Shown here: positions 1-5,816 of the stretch, one piece after another | Layout of the letters: each line of letters begins with the position of its first letter | Numbering within the stretch: position 1 is the stretch's first letter | Source: Micrococcaceae bacterium UBA3381 | Lineage (GTDB): Bacteria > Actinomycetota > Actinomycetes > Actinomycetales > Micrococcaceae | Assembly: GCA_002358975.1 (NCBI GenBank) | Contig: DEPX01000100.1 | Location: 1 to 7,097 of the forward strand | DNA length: 7,097 nucleotides | Direction: 5' to 3' | Translations under genes and position numbers: made by a program | Notes under the pieces: model-generated | Database searches by the model: none | What the model saw: the letters and a program-made list of their open reading frames with translations, nothing else | Told to the model about the DNA's origin: nothing

Positions 1-1209
1 CGGCCAGCCTTCGATCACACCTTTCATATGGCATAGTGCCAAGGTGAAAGGCTGTTGGCATGAGTTGTCGATTTTTTCCAACACTTCGTCAAATTGTTGT
101 TCCGAAAGGTAGTATCCAACTTCAGATAGTACTACCAAGTCAAACGAGCCTTTAGGCCACTCAAAGGGAACTGTCAGGCACTCAAATCCGATATTTTCAT
201 CTACCTGCTGGCTTCGCGCTGTGCCGATGGCTTCAGAACTTGCGTCTACAGCAGTGACAAGAGCGCTTCGCTGCGCTAATTCTGCACTCAATATTCCAAT
301 TGAACACCCTATTTCCAGGGTATGCGCGTAACCCGCGCTAAGCCCGTTGAGCAGGCTTGCCCGCTTTCTGGATTCATATGCCGATGCTTCCAGATTCCAT
401 GGATCCGACTGATTTATATGGACCCTGTCGAAAACCGCAGCAGCATCATAGGCATCTGAAGCTCTAGATGAAATGGCAAAAGTGTCATATCCCCGCTGAA
501 AATGCTCCAGAAACCCTTGGGAGATGATTGGTTCGTCGCCTGGTTTTTCTGATAGCGCAGTGGTTTGTGAGGGATAGTACTGGCTAATCAACAGGCGATC
601 CAGACCTGGCGGATCCAGCAAGCGTTGCCAGCTTTTCCACTGGCTATCTGCCGGAGTTGACCAATGCCAATACCAAATAGGGTATTCAGCAACAGTGATA
701 TTGGTACGTTTGCCCACTGCCCTAGCAACCTTGCCAAGCACTTCATGGTCGGAATGTCCATCGTCATGCAGTGGAGCAGCTAACAGAATAGGTTTTGGTA
801 CCGCCAGAACAAGTTCCATTACATAGCTCTGGATCACCGAACTATGTTGGTGTAGCTGACCATCTTTGAAACAGAGCCGTCTTGTAGCTGCATCAGCATT
901 GAGATAGGCAAGTGCTTGCTTAAATTCATCGTTGCGTACTTCTGCAAGCTGTTCTGCGGTGTAGGTCGGAGAATCAGGATGAGAGCCTTCTCCGGCGGTA
1001 AACAACACGACTGAGCTTGGTATACCCTTTTGTTCCGCTGTCTTTAATAGGCCGGCGCACCCCAGAGCTTCATCATCCGGGTGAGCGGCAAGAATGATAA
1101 TACTGCCTAACTCCTCAAACGTATCTTTATCTAGCTCGCCCAGTGTTTCGACACCTGCGGCTACCCAGCTCTGCTCAGGGATAGTTTTATCTAAATGGTG
1201 GAAACTCAT
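1..1209 (-). CDS. Bifunctional PIG-L family deacetylase / NodS-like SAM-dependent methyltransferase (C-terminus cut by window edge)
   Basis: The frame is open from ATG at 1209 to base 1: 403 residues, with the C-terminus missing beyond the edge. Seen: an N-terminal PIG-L (LmbE/MshB) domain, with the zinc and catalytic motif AHPDDE at residues 42-47 and the second metal motif HSDH at 152-155. After a linker, a class I methyltransferase begins around residue 265 with DPWNLEASAYESRK (269-282), typical of the NodS family. SAM motif I is LEIGCSIG (298-305), an acidic residue follows in AVDAS (320-324), and VIEGWP (398-403) resembles the late NodS-family motif. Known: PIG-L enzymes remove N-acetyl groups from sugars, and NodS N-methylates deacetylated chitooligosaccharide. 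Inferred: one cytoplasmic protein deacetylates an amino sugar-like substrate and may methylate the freed amine. It starts 7 bases after the preceding stop, so translational coupling is likely. The methyl acceptor could instead be O or C. Confidence 0.88.
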   Translation of the reverse strand, partial: MSFHHLDKTIPEQSWVAAGVETLGELDKDTFEELGSIIILAAHPDDEALGCAGLLKTAEQKGIPSSVVLFTAGEGSHPDSPTYTAEQLAEVRNDEFKQALAYLNADAATRRLCFKDGQLHQHSSVIQSYVMELVLAVPKPILLAAPLHDDGHSDHEVLGKVARAVGKRTNITVAEYPIWYWHWSTPADSQWKSWQRLLDPPGLDRLLISQYYPSQTTALSEKPGDEPIISQGFLEHFQRGYDTFAISSRASDAYDAAAVFDRVHINQSDPWNLEASAYESRKRASLLNGLSAGYAHTLEIGCSIGILSAELAQRSALVTAVDASSEAIGTARSQQVDENIGFECLTVPFEWPKGSFDLVVLSEVGYYLSEQQFDEVLEKIDNSCQQPFTLALCHMKGVIEGWP

Positions 1210-1216
1210 GACTTAG

Positions 1217-2242
1217 TCATCCCAAGAGTTGGCCTAACTCTGCTTCATCGCGAACACCGTGATGCTGGCTTAGGTAAACGGACAGATCAGCATCTGTTTT
1301 AGTAAAGTGCTGATCTTGGGTAAGAGTTGTTGGGCCAGCCAGCTCTTTACTTAGCCGTTGGATTTTCTGGACTATCCGGAAAATCCCATTACGTACCCGG
1401 AATGCGAGCTGTCGGTGCTGATCAATATCTAAATCGTCTGTAGCTTCGATGAGAGTAGCGGCATGCACCAGCATCGAAACCCCAGCATAAATCTCGGCAT
1501 CCATTCGTCCCAGAGTAAGATTTCCAAGAGGTGACGGTTTGGATCGGCCCGAGTGCTTTTCCGCGGCACGTTGGGCCATACCAATTGCACCGCCCAACCA
1601 ACATGCCGCAACTCGGATAGCACCAGTCCAAAAGCCGTGTCTCTCAAGATACCAACCAGACCCGCCCACCGGTTCCGCCGGGCTATTATTGCATTGGATC
1701 GATCCACTGGGTATTTCACTGAGACCGTGGCTGTTCCAAACTTCGTCAGAGTGTGTGACATCCGGTTTTTGCAATTGAATCGCGAAAGCCTGGCGATTGC
1801 CGTTAAACTCAGCAGTCACGATGGCATGTGTCAGCTCTGTTGCCAGTGAGCACCACCGTTTTTCACCTGTGATCTGGAAAGAGTGTGGCCTTCGGTTGCG
1901 TTTCGCTTCCAATCCACTATTGGGAACTTCTGCTGCGTAGACACCCCAATAAGTTTCGCGTTCTGGCGCGGTAGACCATGCTTCAGTCAAAATAGTCAAC
2001 GCATCGAGATGGGGTTCGATAGTTCGAGCAGTGCCAACGTCAATAGTGGCAGTATGTAATAAAGCCGCCCATTGTTCTGAAGGTGGCGAAGTCTCCAATC
2101 GTCCAAAGGTATCTTCAAAAGCACGTATCTTGGTGATCGGTTTCTGTCGACTAGCAAACTGTGCAGTATCGATTTCAGGAGTAACACGCGTCCAGCTTGT
2201 TGCCCACTCCGATAGTTGCCGCTGTTCTAAAGCTTGCGTCAT
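1217..2242 (-). CDS. Acyl-CoA dehydrogenase family protein (short, divergent)
   Basis: A 341-residue cytoplasmic flavoprotein by family resemblance. Seen, numbered from the ATG at 2242: a helical N-terminal part, a middle segment GEKRWCSLA (126-134) matching the FAD-contacting 'G-K-W-C-S-A' region of the acyl-CoA dehydrogenase beta domain, a helical C-terminal part, and an ending ADLSVYLSQHH (318-328) typical of a divergent subgroup. The classical YEGT-Q motif carrying the MCAD catalytic Glu is not visible, so ordinary beta-oxidation activity is doubtful. Start choice: the frame is open to a TTG at 2323, which would overlap the upstream gene, with further ATGs at 2281 and 2266. I prefer 2242 because only it has a strong GGGAGG upstream, although the 13-base spacing is long; 2281 is the main alternative. 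It sits between the Rieske gene and the deacetylase/methyltransferase gene and is probably co-transcribed with both. The true substrate is unknown. Confidence 0.82.
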   Translation of the reverse strand: MTQALEQRQLSEWATSWTRVTPEIDTAQFASRQKPITKIRAFEDTFGRLETSPPSEQWAALLHTATIDVGTARTIEPHLDALTILTEAWSTAPERETYWGVYAAEVPNSGLEAKRNRRPHSFQITGEKRWCSLATELTHAIVTAEFNGNRQAFAIQLQKPDVTHSDEVWNSHGLSEIPSGSIQCNNSPAEPVGGSGWYLERHGFWTGAIRVAACWLGGAIGMAQRAAEKHSGRSKPSPLGNLTLGRMDAEIYAGVSMLVHAATLIEATDDLDIDQHRQLAFRVRNGIFRIVQKIQRLSKELAGPTTLTQDQHFTKTDADLSVYLSQHHGVRDEAELGQLLG

Positions 2243-2255
2243 GCTTGTACGTTCG

Positions 2256-2261
2256 CCTCCC
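2256..2261 (-). promoter_or_regulatory. Ribosome binding site of the acyl-CoA dehydrogenase-like gene
   Basis: On the minus strand this reads GGGAGG, 13 bases before ATG 2242. It is the only strong Shine-Dalgarno match near the candidate starts (2323 TTG, 2281, 2266, 2242), and it decides the start used here. The spacing is longer than the usual 6-9 bases, so the call is moderate. Confidence 0.5.
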
Positions 2262-2294
2262 AACATAGCTGACCGAAACATGCCCGCATGGTAA

Positions 2295-3194
2295 CTAACC
2301 TGCCCCGGGTAAACACGCTTCAATCACACCGTCTTGGATGCGGGTGTGGAAGCTAGGTTGCCGAGCTGTAGCCGGGCCCTGCAAGACTTGACCGTCTCGT
2401 AACGAAAATACGCTCCCATGCCATGGACACTGTACGCATGGCGAATCGGTCTCGCCATCTAGTAAAGAACCGTCGCTCAAGGGTCCAGATAGGTGGCTGC
2501 AGGCATCGGCGAGTACAAGTATTTGGTCTGAGGCCTCCGATCCCCCATTGCGGTACCGATAAACGGTGACAGGCACTTGACCCACTTGGCTCTTTTGGAG
2601 CTTGCCTTGAGCGAAGTCTTCCAAACGCCCGATTGAGTGCCATCCGGGTGATATGCGGTGGAACACGTCTTCAGTATGGTTCACCCCCGACGCCTGACGG
2701 AAAGATAACACGCCGCCGAGGAAGCCTCCCATACCGGCAGCAGCCAAGCCAATATAGGATAATTGTTTGCCTCGGCGATGATTACCCTGACGTCGTGCCA
2801 ACCATGATGCCGCATATAAGGCTGTAGTGCCGGATAGCAGCGTCGAGTGAACTATAGCTGTCCGCTTTTGCTGCTCGTGCAGCTCAGTAAAGTCCGTGTA
2901 ACCAGCTGCTGCTGCAGGGGCCGCTGCTATGGTCCCCACACCAATAAGTAACTTAGCCTGTTTGTGCGTCCCCGGTAGCACATCCAATACGCCGGCAGAT
3001 AACCAAGCGCCTATAGGAACCTGTACAAGCGGAGGATGGAGCGGATGTCCTTGTGGCACTCCGTGCAGAATGTCGCGTATCCACTGGGGCCGTATTACTT
3101 TCTTGGCCACCGTTTCCGCAGCTTTTACAAGCGGGTCGAGCCATGTAGCGTACTCTAATTTATCGATGGCGTCGATGAAACGAAACGGTTTCAT
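2295..3194 (-). CDS. DUF2231 membrane domain fused to a C-terminal Rieske [2Fe-2S] domain
   Basis: A 299-residue protein from ATG 3194. An in-frame GTG at 3203 is rejected because it lies inside the perfect AGGAGGTG at 3201-3208. Seen (from ATG 3194): the DUF2231 signature HPLHPPLVQVPIGAW (50-64), followed by hydrophobic segments near 60-73, 80-98, 114-132 and 145-163, giving about four membrane spans. A Rieske domain follows from about residue 195. Its cluster ligands are Cys232-x-His234 and Cys256-x2-His259 (in CPWHGS), with an extra Cys at 253. The 21 residues between the two ligand pairs are more than the roughly 15-17 common in Rieske ferredoxin-like domains. Known: Rieske clusters transfer single electrons. 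Inferred: a membrane-bound electron carrier whose partner could be the flavoprotein encoded next. It is the first gene of the minus-strand operon and diverges from the catalase-like gene. Confidence 0.88.
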   Translation of the reverse strand: MKPFRFIDAIDKLEYATWLDPLVKAAETVAKKVIRPQWIRDILHGVPQGHPLHPPLVQVPIGAWLSAGVLDVLPGTHKQAKLLIGVGTIAAAPAAAAGYTDFTELHEQQKRTAIVHSTLLSGTTALYAASWLARRQGNHRRGKQLSYIGLAAAGMGGFLGGVLSFRQASGVNHTEDVFHRISPGWHSIGRLEDFAQGKLQKSQVGQVPVTVYRYRNGGSEASDQILVLADACSHLSGPLSDGSLLDGETDSPCVQCPWHGSVFSLRDGQVLQGPATARQPSFHTRIQDGVIEACLPGAG

Positions 3195-3200
3195 GAAAGA

Positions 3201-3208
3201 CACCTCCT
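3201..3208 (-). promoter_or_regulatory. Strong ribosome binding site of the DUF2231/Rieske gene
   Basis: On the minus strand AGGAGGTG ends 6 bases before ATG 3194. It matches the 16S rRNA 3' end almost perfectly. Because an alternative GTG start (3203) falls within it, it fixes the start at 3194 and suggests efficient translation of the first operon gene. Confidence 0.85.
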
Positions 3209-3289
3209 AGTCGTCCGTGGCTCCAGTATGCCCGAAGGCGTTCAGAGGAGTAACCCCTAAGCTTTTGGGTGCCGGTATGTCCAGACGCC

Positions 3290-3299
3290 GAAACGTTTC
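3290..3299. promoter_or_regulatory. Candidate LacI-family operator palindrome
   Basis: GAAACGTTTC is a perfect 10-base palindrome centred on CG, the core arrangement of many LacI/PurR-type operators (AAACGTTT core). It lies about 96 bases upstream of ATG 3194, a reasonable place for control of the minus-strand operon. A 10-base palindrome can occur by chance, and no regulator gene lies in the window. Confidence 0.3.
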
Positions 3300-3598
3300 T
3301 CCGTTCTTTACCAGTTTGTTCAAATTTCACTGGCCCCTGTCAGCCTCACAGAAGCCAAGGTGCCCAAATGGCAGAGGCGAGCAGATGACGTTTGCGTTGC
3401 TTACTGATACCGCTGTGAGCTGTTCAACAAATGAACTAGTGTAATGATCAGTTTCTTCTAGCTTGCGCTGCCATTGCTCAATGATGCTGCAGATACCCCG
3501 CCATTACTTAATATCTCTTGCTCTTTAACCGCTTCGTACTGAGATCACTGACTTCATCTCGTCGAATGACAAGTAACAGCCCGTATTAGTGCGTTATT

Positions 3599-3635
3599 GC
3601 CGACAGTGGTGGATTCAACCTGTTTCCTTGTCGGC
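3599..3635. repeat. Inverted repeat GCCGACA-N23-TGTCGGC upstream of the catalase-like gene promoter
   Basis: Seven-base perfect arms at 3599-3605 and 3629-3635 flank a 23-base spacer. The right arm ends 3 bases before the candidate -35 element (3639). This suits a bound dimer or DNA loop better than a terminator, because no T-run follows. The function is inferred from position only. Confidence 0.35.
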
Positions 3636-3638
3636 GCA

Positions 3639-3663
3639 GTTCGCATAGCAACTACAAGGGTAG
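3639..3663 (+). promoter_or_regulatory. Candidate SigB/SigF-type stress promoter of the catalase-like gene
   Basis: GTTC (3639-3642), 15 bases, then GGGTAG (3658-3663). This is close to the actinobacterial general-stress sigma consensus (GTTT or GNNT, N14-17, GGGTAT/C); Streptomyces SigB controls a catalase gene (catB) through such a site. Transcription would begin near 3670, giving a leader of about 80 bases. The last -10 base is G instead of T or C. No better housekeeping -35/-10 pair was seen nearby; TTGTCG (3628) with TACAAG (3653) has a 19-base spacer. Confidence 0.45.
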
Positions 3664-3682
3664 ACAAGCGTAGCAGTGTCTA
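3661..3682. repeat. Inverted repeat TAGACA-N10-TGTCTA over the predicted transcription start
   Basis: Perfect six-base arms at 3661-3666 and 3677-3682 with a 10-base spacer. The left arm overlaps the end of the candidate -10 (GGGTAG), placing the repeat across the expected start of transcription, where a repressor could block initiation. Its right arm is shared with the next repeat. Confidence 0.4.
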
Positions 3683-3709
3683 GATTTCGGGGTGACGACG
3701 TCCCTAGAC
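3678..3709 (+). repeat. Leader hairpin GTCTAG-N20-CTAGAC
   Basis: Six-base arms at 3678-3683 and 3704-3709 lie in the predicted 5' leader, 41 bases before the catalase-like ATG. As RNA, GTCTA/TAGAC can stack on a second stem, GGGG (3689-3692) with TCCC (3701-3704), across a six-base bulge. The left arm is the same sequence used by the preceding inverted repeat, so in RNA the two structures exclude each other. No T-run follows, so it is not a simple terminator. Confidence 0.4.
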
Positions 3710-3735
3710 TTGCGGCCACGCATGGAATTGACGGC

Positions 3736-3741
3736 GAAAGG
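3736..3741 (+). promoter_or_regulatory. Ribosome binding site of the catalase-like gene
   Basis: GAAAGG lies 8 bases before ATG 3750, with standard strength and spacing. An upstream ATG at 3722 is in another frame and has no comparable site, which supports 3750 as the start. Confidence 0.75.
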
Positions 3742-3749
3742 ATCCAGCC

Positions 3750-5795
3750 ATGGAACAAAAGCCCACAGAAGACAATGCGAAAATCCAACAATTAAATGCG
3801 CTGCGAAAGCGTAATTCAGATAACCCACTGACCAATGATTCAGGTGCAAATGCCGCGGATAATGAGCAATCATTACGGGCTGGAAGACGTGGCCCAGCTC
3901 TGCTCAACGATCCAGATTTCTACCGGAAACAATCGCATTTCAATCGAGAACGAATTCCAGAAAAAGTGGTCCACGCCCGTGGTTTTGGCGTGCACGGCGA
4001 ATTTGAGTTAGAAAAATCCCTGCGGAATGTGACTAAAGCGGATTTTCTCCAAGAACCAGGAACAAAAACTCCAGTTTTTGTTCGCTTCTCCACATTTATT
4101 GGTAGTAAAGGTTCCAAAGACACCGCAATCGATGTTCGCGGATTCGCTACAAAGTTTTATACCCGAGAAGGTAACTATGACAGCCTCGCCCTGTCCTTTG
4201 GTGTGTTCATCATTAAAGATGCCATGAAATTTGCCGATTTAACACACGCCATCAAACCGAATCCGGTTACTGCGGTACCGCAAGCGGCTTCTGCACACGA
4301 TACGTTGTGGGATTTCGTTGCCAATAACCAAGAAGCTGCGCACATGGTGATGTGGCTCATGTCGATGCGTGGCAGGCCCAGGAGCTGGCGCATGATGGAG
4401 GCCTGGCCAATTAATACCTTCCGGCTTATTGATGAGCAAGGCGAATCGACGTTCGCTCGGTTTGTGTGGAAGCCGAAGCTTGGGGTCCACGGGCTGCTGA
4501 TGGAGGAAGCTAATGCTCTTGGCGGCGTCGACCCAGACTTTCATCGACACGACATGATTGAGGCGATTCAGCAAGGCGCCTACCCCGAATATGAACTTGG
4601 AGTACAGCTCATTGCCGAAGGCGACGAGTTCAATTTCGATTTCGATATTTTGGATGACACCAAATATTGGCCTGAAGAACTCGTCCCCGTCGAAATTATC
4701 GGCACAATGACGTTGAATCGCCTAGTAGATAATGCTTTTGCAGAAGAAGAGCAATCGTCTTTCGATCCATCGACGCTTGTACCGGGTATCGAATTCTCTA
4801 ATGACCCAGTTCTACAAGGTCGTTCCTTTGCCTACCGAGATACCGACTATCATCGACTTGGCACCGCAAATATCAATAATATTCCCATCAACCAGCCCAT
4901 CGTGGAACCCAATAACAACCAGCGAGACGGGCATGTGAGACACCAAATCGACACCGACATGGTGACCTATCACAAAAACTCTCTGGCCGATAACACTCCT
5001 GCCGTTGCCGCCCCTGAAGCCAGCGGCACCTCAGAGTATCCTGAACAAGTTGAAGGACACATCACTAGAAAATTACCGAGTGACTTATTCGACGATCATT
5101 TCTCGCAAGCAAGATTGTTTTGGAACAGTCTGTCTGAGGTCGAACGACACGACCTCATCAAGTCCTTCAGTTTCCACTTGGGTAAGGTCGAAAGCCAATC
5201 CGTCCGACAGCAAACTGTCGACATGTTTGTCAAAGTCGACGAGGCTATGGCCGCTGAAATTGCAGACAATATTGGCGTTAACCGTCCAGATGGCAGCCAT
5301 GTGGACACGGAACAGAATTCGCCAACTCTAAGCTTGATGAACACCATATACAGCGCAAAGACTCAAACAACCGGTGTGCTGATAGGAAATGATTTTGACG
5401 ATGAGGAAGTTCGTACAACGTTAGACACGCTGTATCAACAAGGTGTGTTCCCGCATATGGTGAGCAACCAACTTGGGACAGTCACTGGCCGTAACGGCCA
5501 TGAGGTTGATGTGGACGCTACTTTCGTCACTACACATCCTGCCCTGTTTGACTCGTATTACATTGTTGGAGGCCGCTGCAAAGACCAGAAGATGTTTGAC
5601 GAACACGTCACTGAGTTCTTCAGCTCAGCTTATAAGTCCTTCAAACCCATTGGTATCGCAACATCGGGGGGATCACACGTATCATTGTCCGATACTAGCA
5701 ATCCGGTTGGTGTAGTAATGGCATACGACGATCCACAATTCAGCACAAATTTTGTTGATGCTATAGCCACACAGCGTTTTTGGGACAGGGAGTAA
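3750..5795 (+). CDS. katE: Large-subunit (KatE/HPII clade) catalase homologue with altered distal active site and C-terminal flavodoxin/DJ-1-like domain
   Basis: A 681-residue cytoplasmic haem protein, somewhat shorter than the roughly 700-750 usual for this clade. Seen: catalase core at about 50-410, then a helical 'immune-responsive' segment (about 435-510), then a flavodoxin/DJ-1-like domain (about 538-681). Retained: distal His75 (VVHARG), Ser114 in VRFST, Asp144, Phe153, Phe161, proximal Arg358 and Tyr362 (QGRSFAY), Arg369. The His75-Tyr362 distance (287) equals that of HPII His128-Tyr415, so numbering aligns gaplessly with an offset of 53. Changed: the distal catalytic Asn (HPII 201) is Leu148, main-channel Val169 is Phe116, Tyr-crosslinking His392 is Asp339, and His275 is Asn222. 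Known: the family splits hydrogen peroxide. Inferred: it binds haem but has reduced catalase activity or a different reaction. The gene symbol marks the family, not a proven function. The reading frame is intact. Confidence 0.9.
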   Translation: MEQKPTEDNAKIQQLNALRKRNSDNPLTNDSGANAADNEQSLRAGRRGPALLNDPDFYRKQSHFNRERIPEKVVHARGFGVHGEFELEKSLRNVTKADFLQEPGTKTPVFVRFSTFIGSKGSKDTAIDVRGFATKFYTREGNYDSLALSFGVFIIKDAMKFADLTHAIKPNPVTAVPQAASAHDTLWDFVANNQEAAHMVMWLMSMRGRPRSWRMMEAWPINTFRLIDEQGESTFARFVWKPKLGVHGLLMEEANALGGVDPDFHRHDMIEAIQQGAYPEYELGVQLIAEGDEFNFDFDILDDTKYWPEELVPVEIIGTMTLNRLVDNAFAEEEQSSFDPSTLVPGIEFSNDPVLQGRSFAYRDTDYHRLGTANINNIPINQPIVEPNNNQRDGHVRHQIDTDMVTYHKNSLADNTPAVAAPEASGTSEYPEQVEGHITRKLPSDLFDDHFSQARLFWNSLSEVERHDLIKSFSFHLGKVESQSVRQQTVDMFVKVDEAMAAEIADNIGVNRPDGSHVDTEQNSPTLSLMNTIYSAKTQTTGVLIGNDFDDEEVRTTLDTLYQQGVFPHMVSNQLGTVTGRNGHEVDVDATFVTTHPALFDSYYIVGGRCKDQKMFDEHVTEFFSSAYKSFKPIGIATSGGSHVSLSDTSNPVGVVMAYDDPQFSTNFVDAIATQRFWDRE

Positions 5796-5816
5796 CAGTC
5801 TCGAAGGCACCCACGC

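Larger units (their letters stand above)
3209..3749. other. 541-base divergent intergenic control region
   Basis: This lies between the minus-strand operon and the plus-strand catalase-like gene. I see no credible gene: the longest frame (3217-3444, plus, GTG start) lacks a ribosome binding site and any family resemblance. Its contents are a LacI-type palindrome at 3290-3299, a small inverted repeat GTTCA-N5-TGAAC at 3422-3436, and a cluster of inverted repeats with a stress-sigma-like promoter at 3599-3709. The stretch 3440-3595 is somewhat A+T-rich and shows nothing I can name. The length is unusual for two simple divergent promoters, so a small RNA or several regulators are possible. Confidence 0.6.

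Noticed and set aside
1217..2323. TTG at 2323 as the start of the acyl-CoA dehydrogenase-like gene
   Set aside because: It would overlap the upstream gene by 29 bases, uses a rare start, and has no visible ribosome binding site; the first 27 residues do not look like the family.
2295..3203. GTG at 3203 as the start of the DUF2231/Rieske gene
   Set aside because: The GTG lies inside the AGGAGGTG ribosome binding site that serves ATG 3194 at good spacing.
3217..3444. 75-codon plus-strand frame in the divergent intergenic region
   Set aside because: GTG start without a ribosome binding site, no recognisable domain, and it overlaps the upstream region of the minus-strand operon.
4170..4209. Local frameshift as the cause of the missing catalase Asn motif
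   Set aside because: The frame before and after is conserved, the spacing from His75 to the proximal Tyr equals that of HPII, and shifting this stretch does not restore the GNN-P motif by eye.
4239..4574. 111-codon minus-strand frame inside the catalase-like gene
   Set aside because: It lies fully antisense to a conserved coding region and has no family resemblance.
5796..5816. Bidirectional terminator between the two convergent genes
   Set aside because: The 21 bases show no stable hairpin and no T-run; termination must occur within the neighbouring genes or be factor-dependent.
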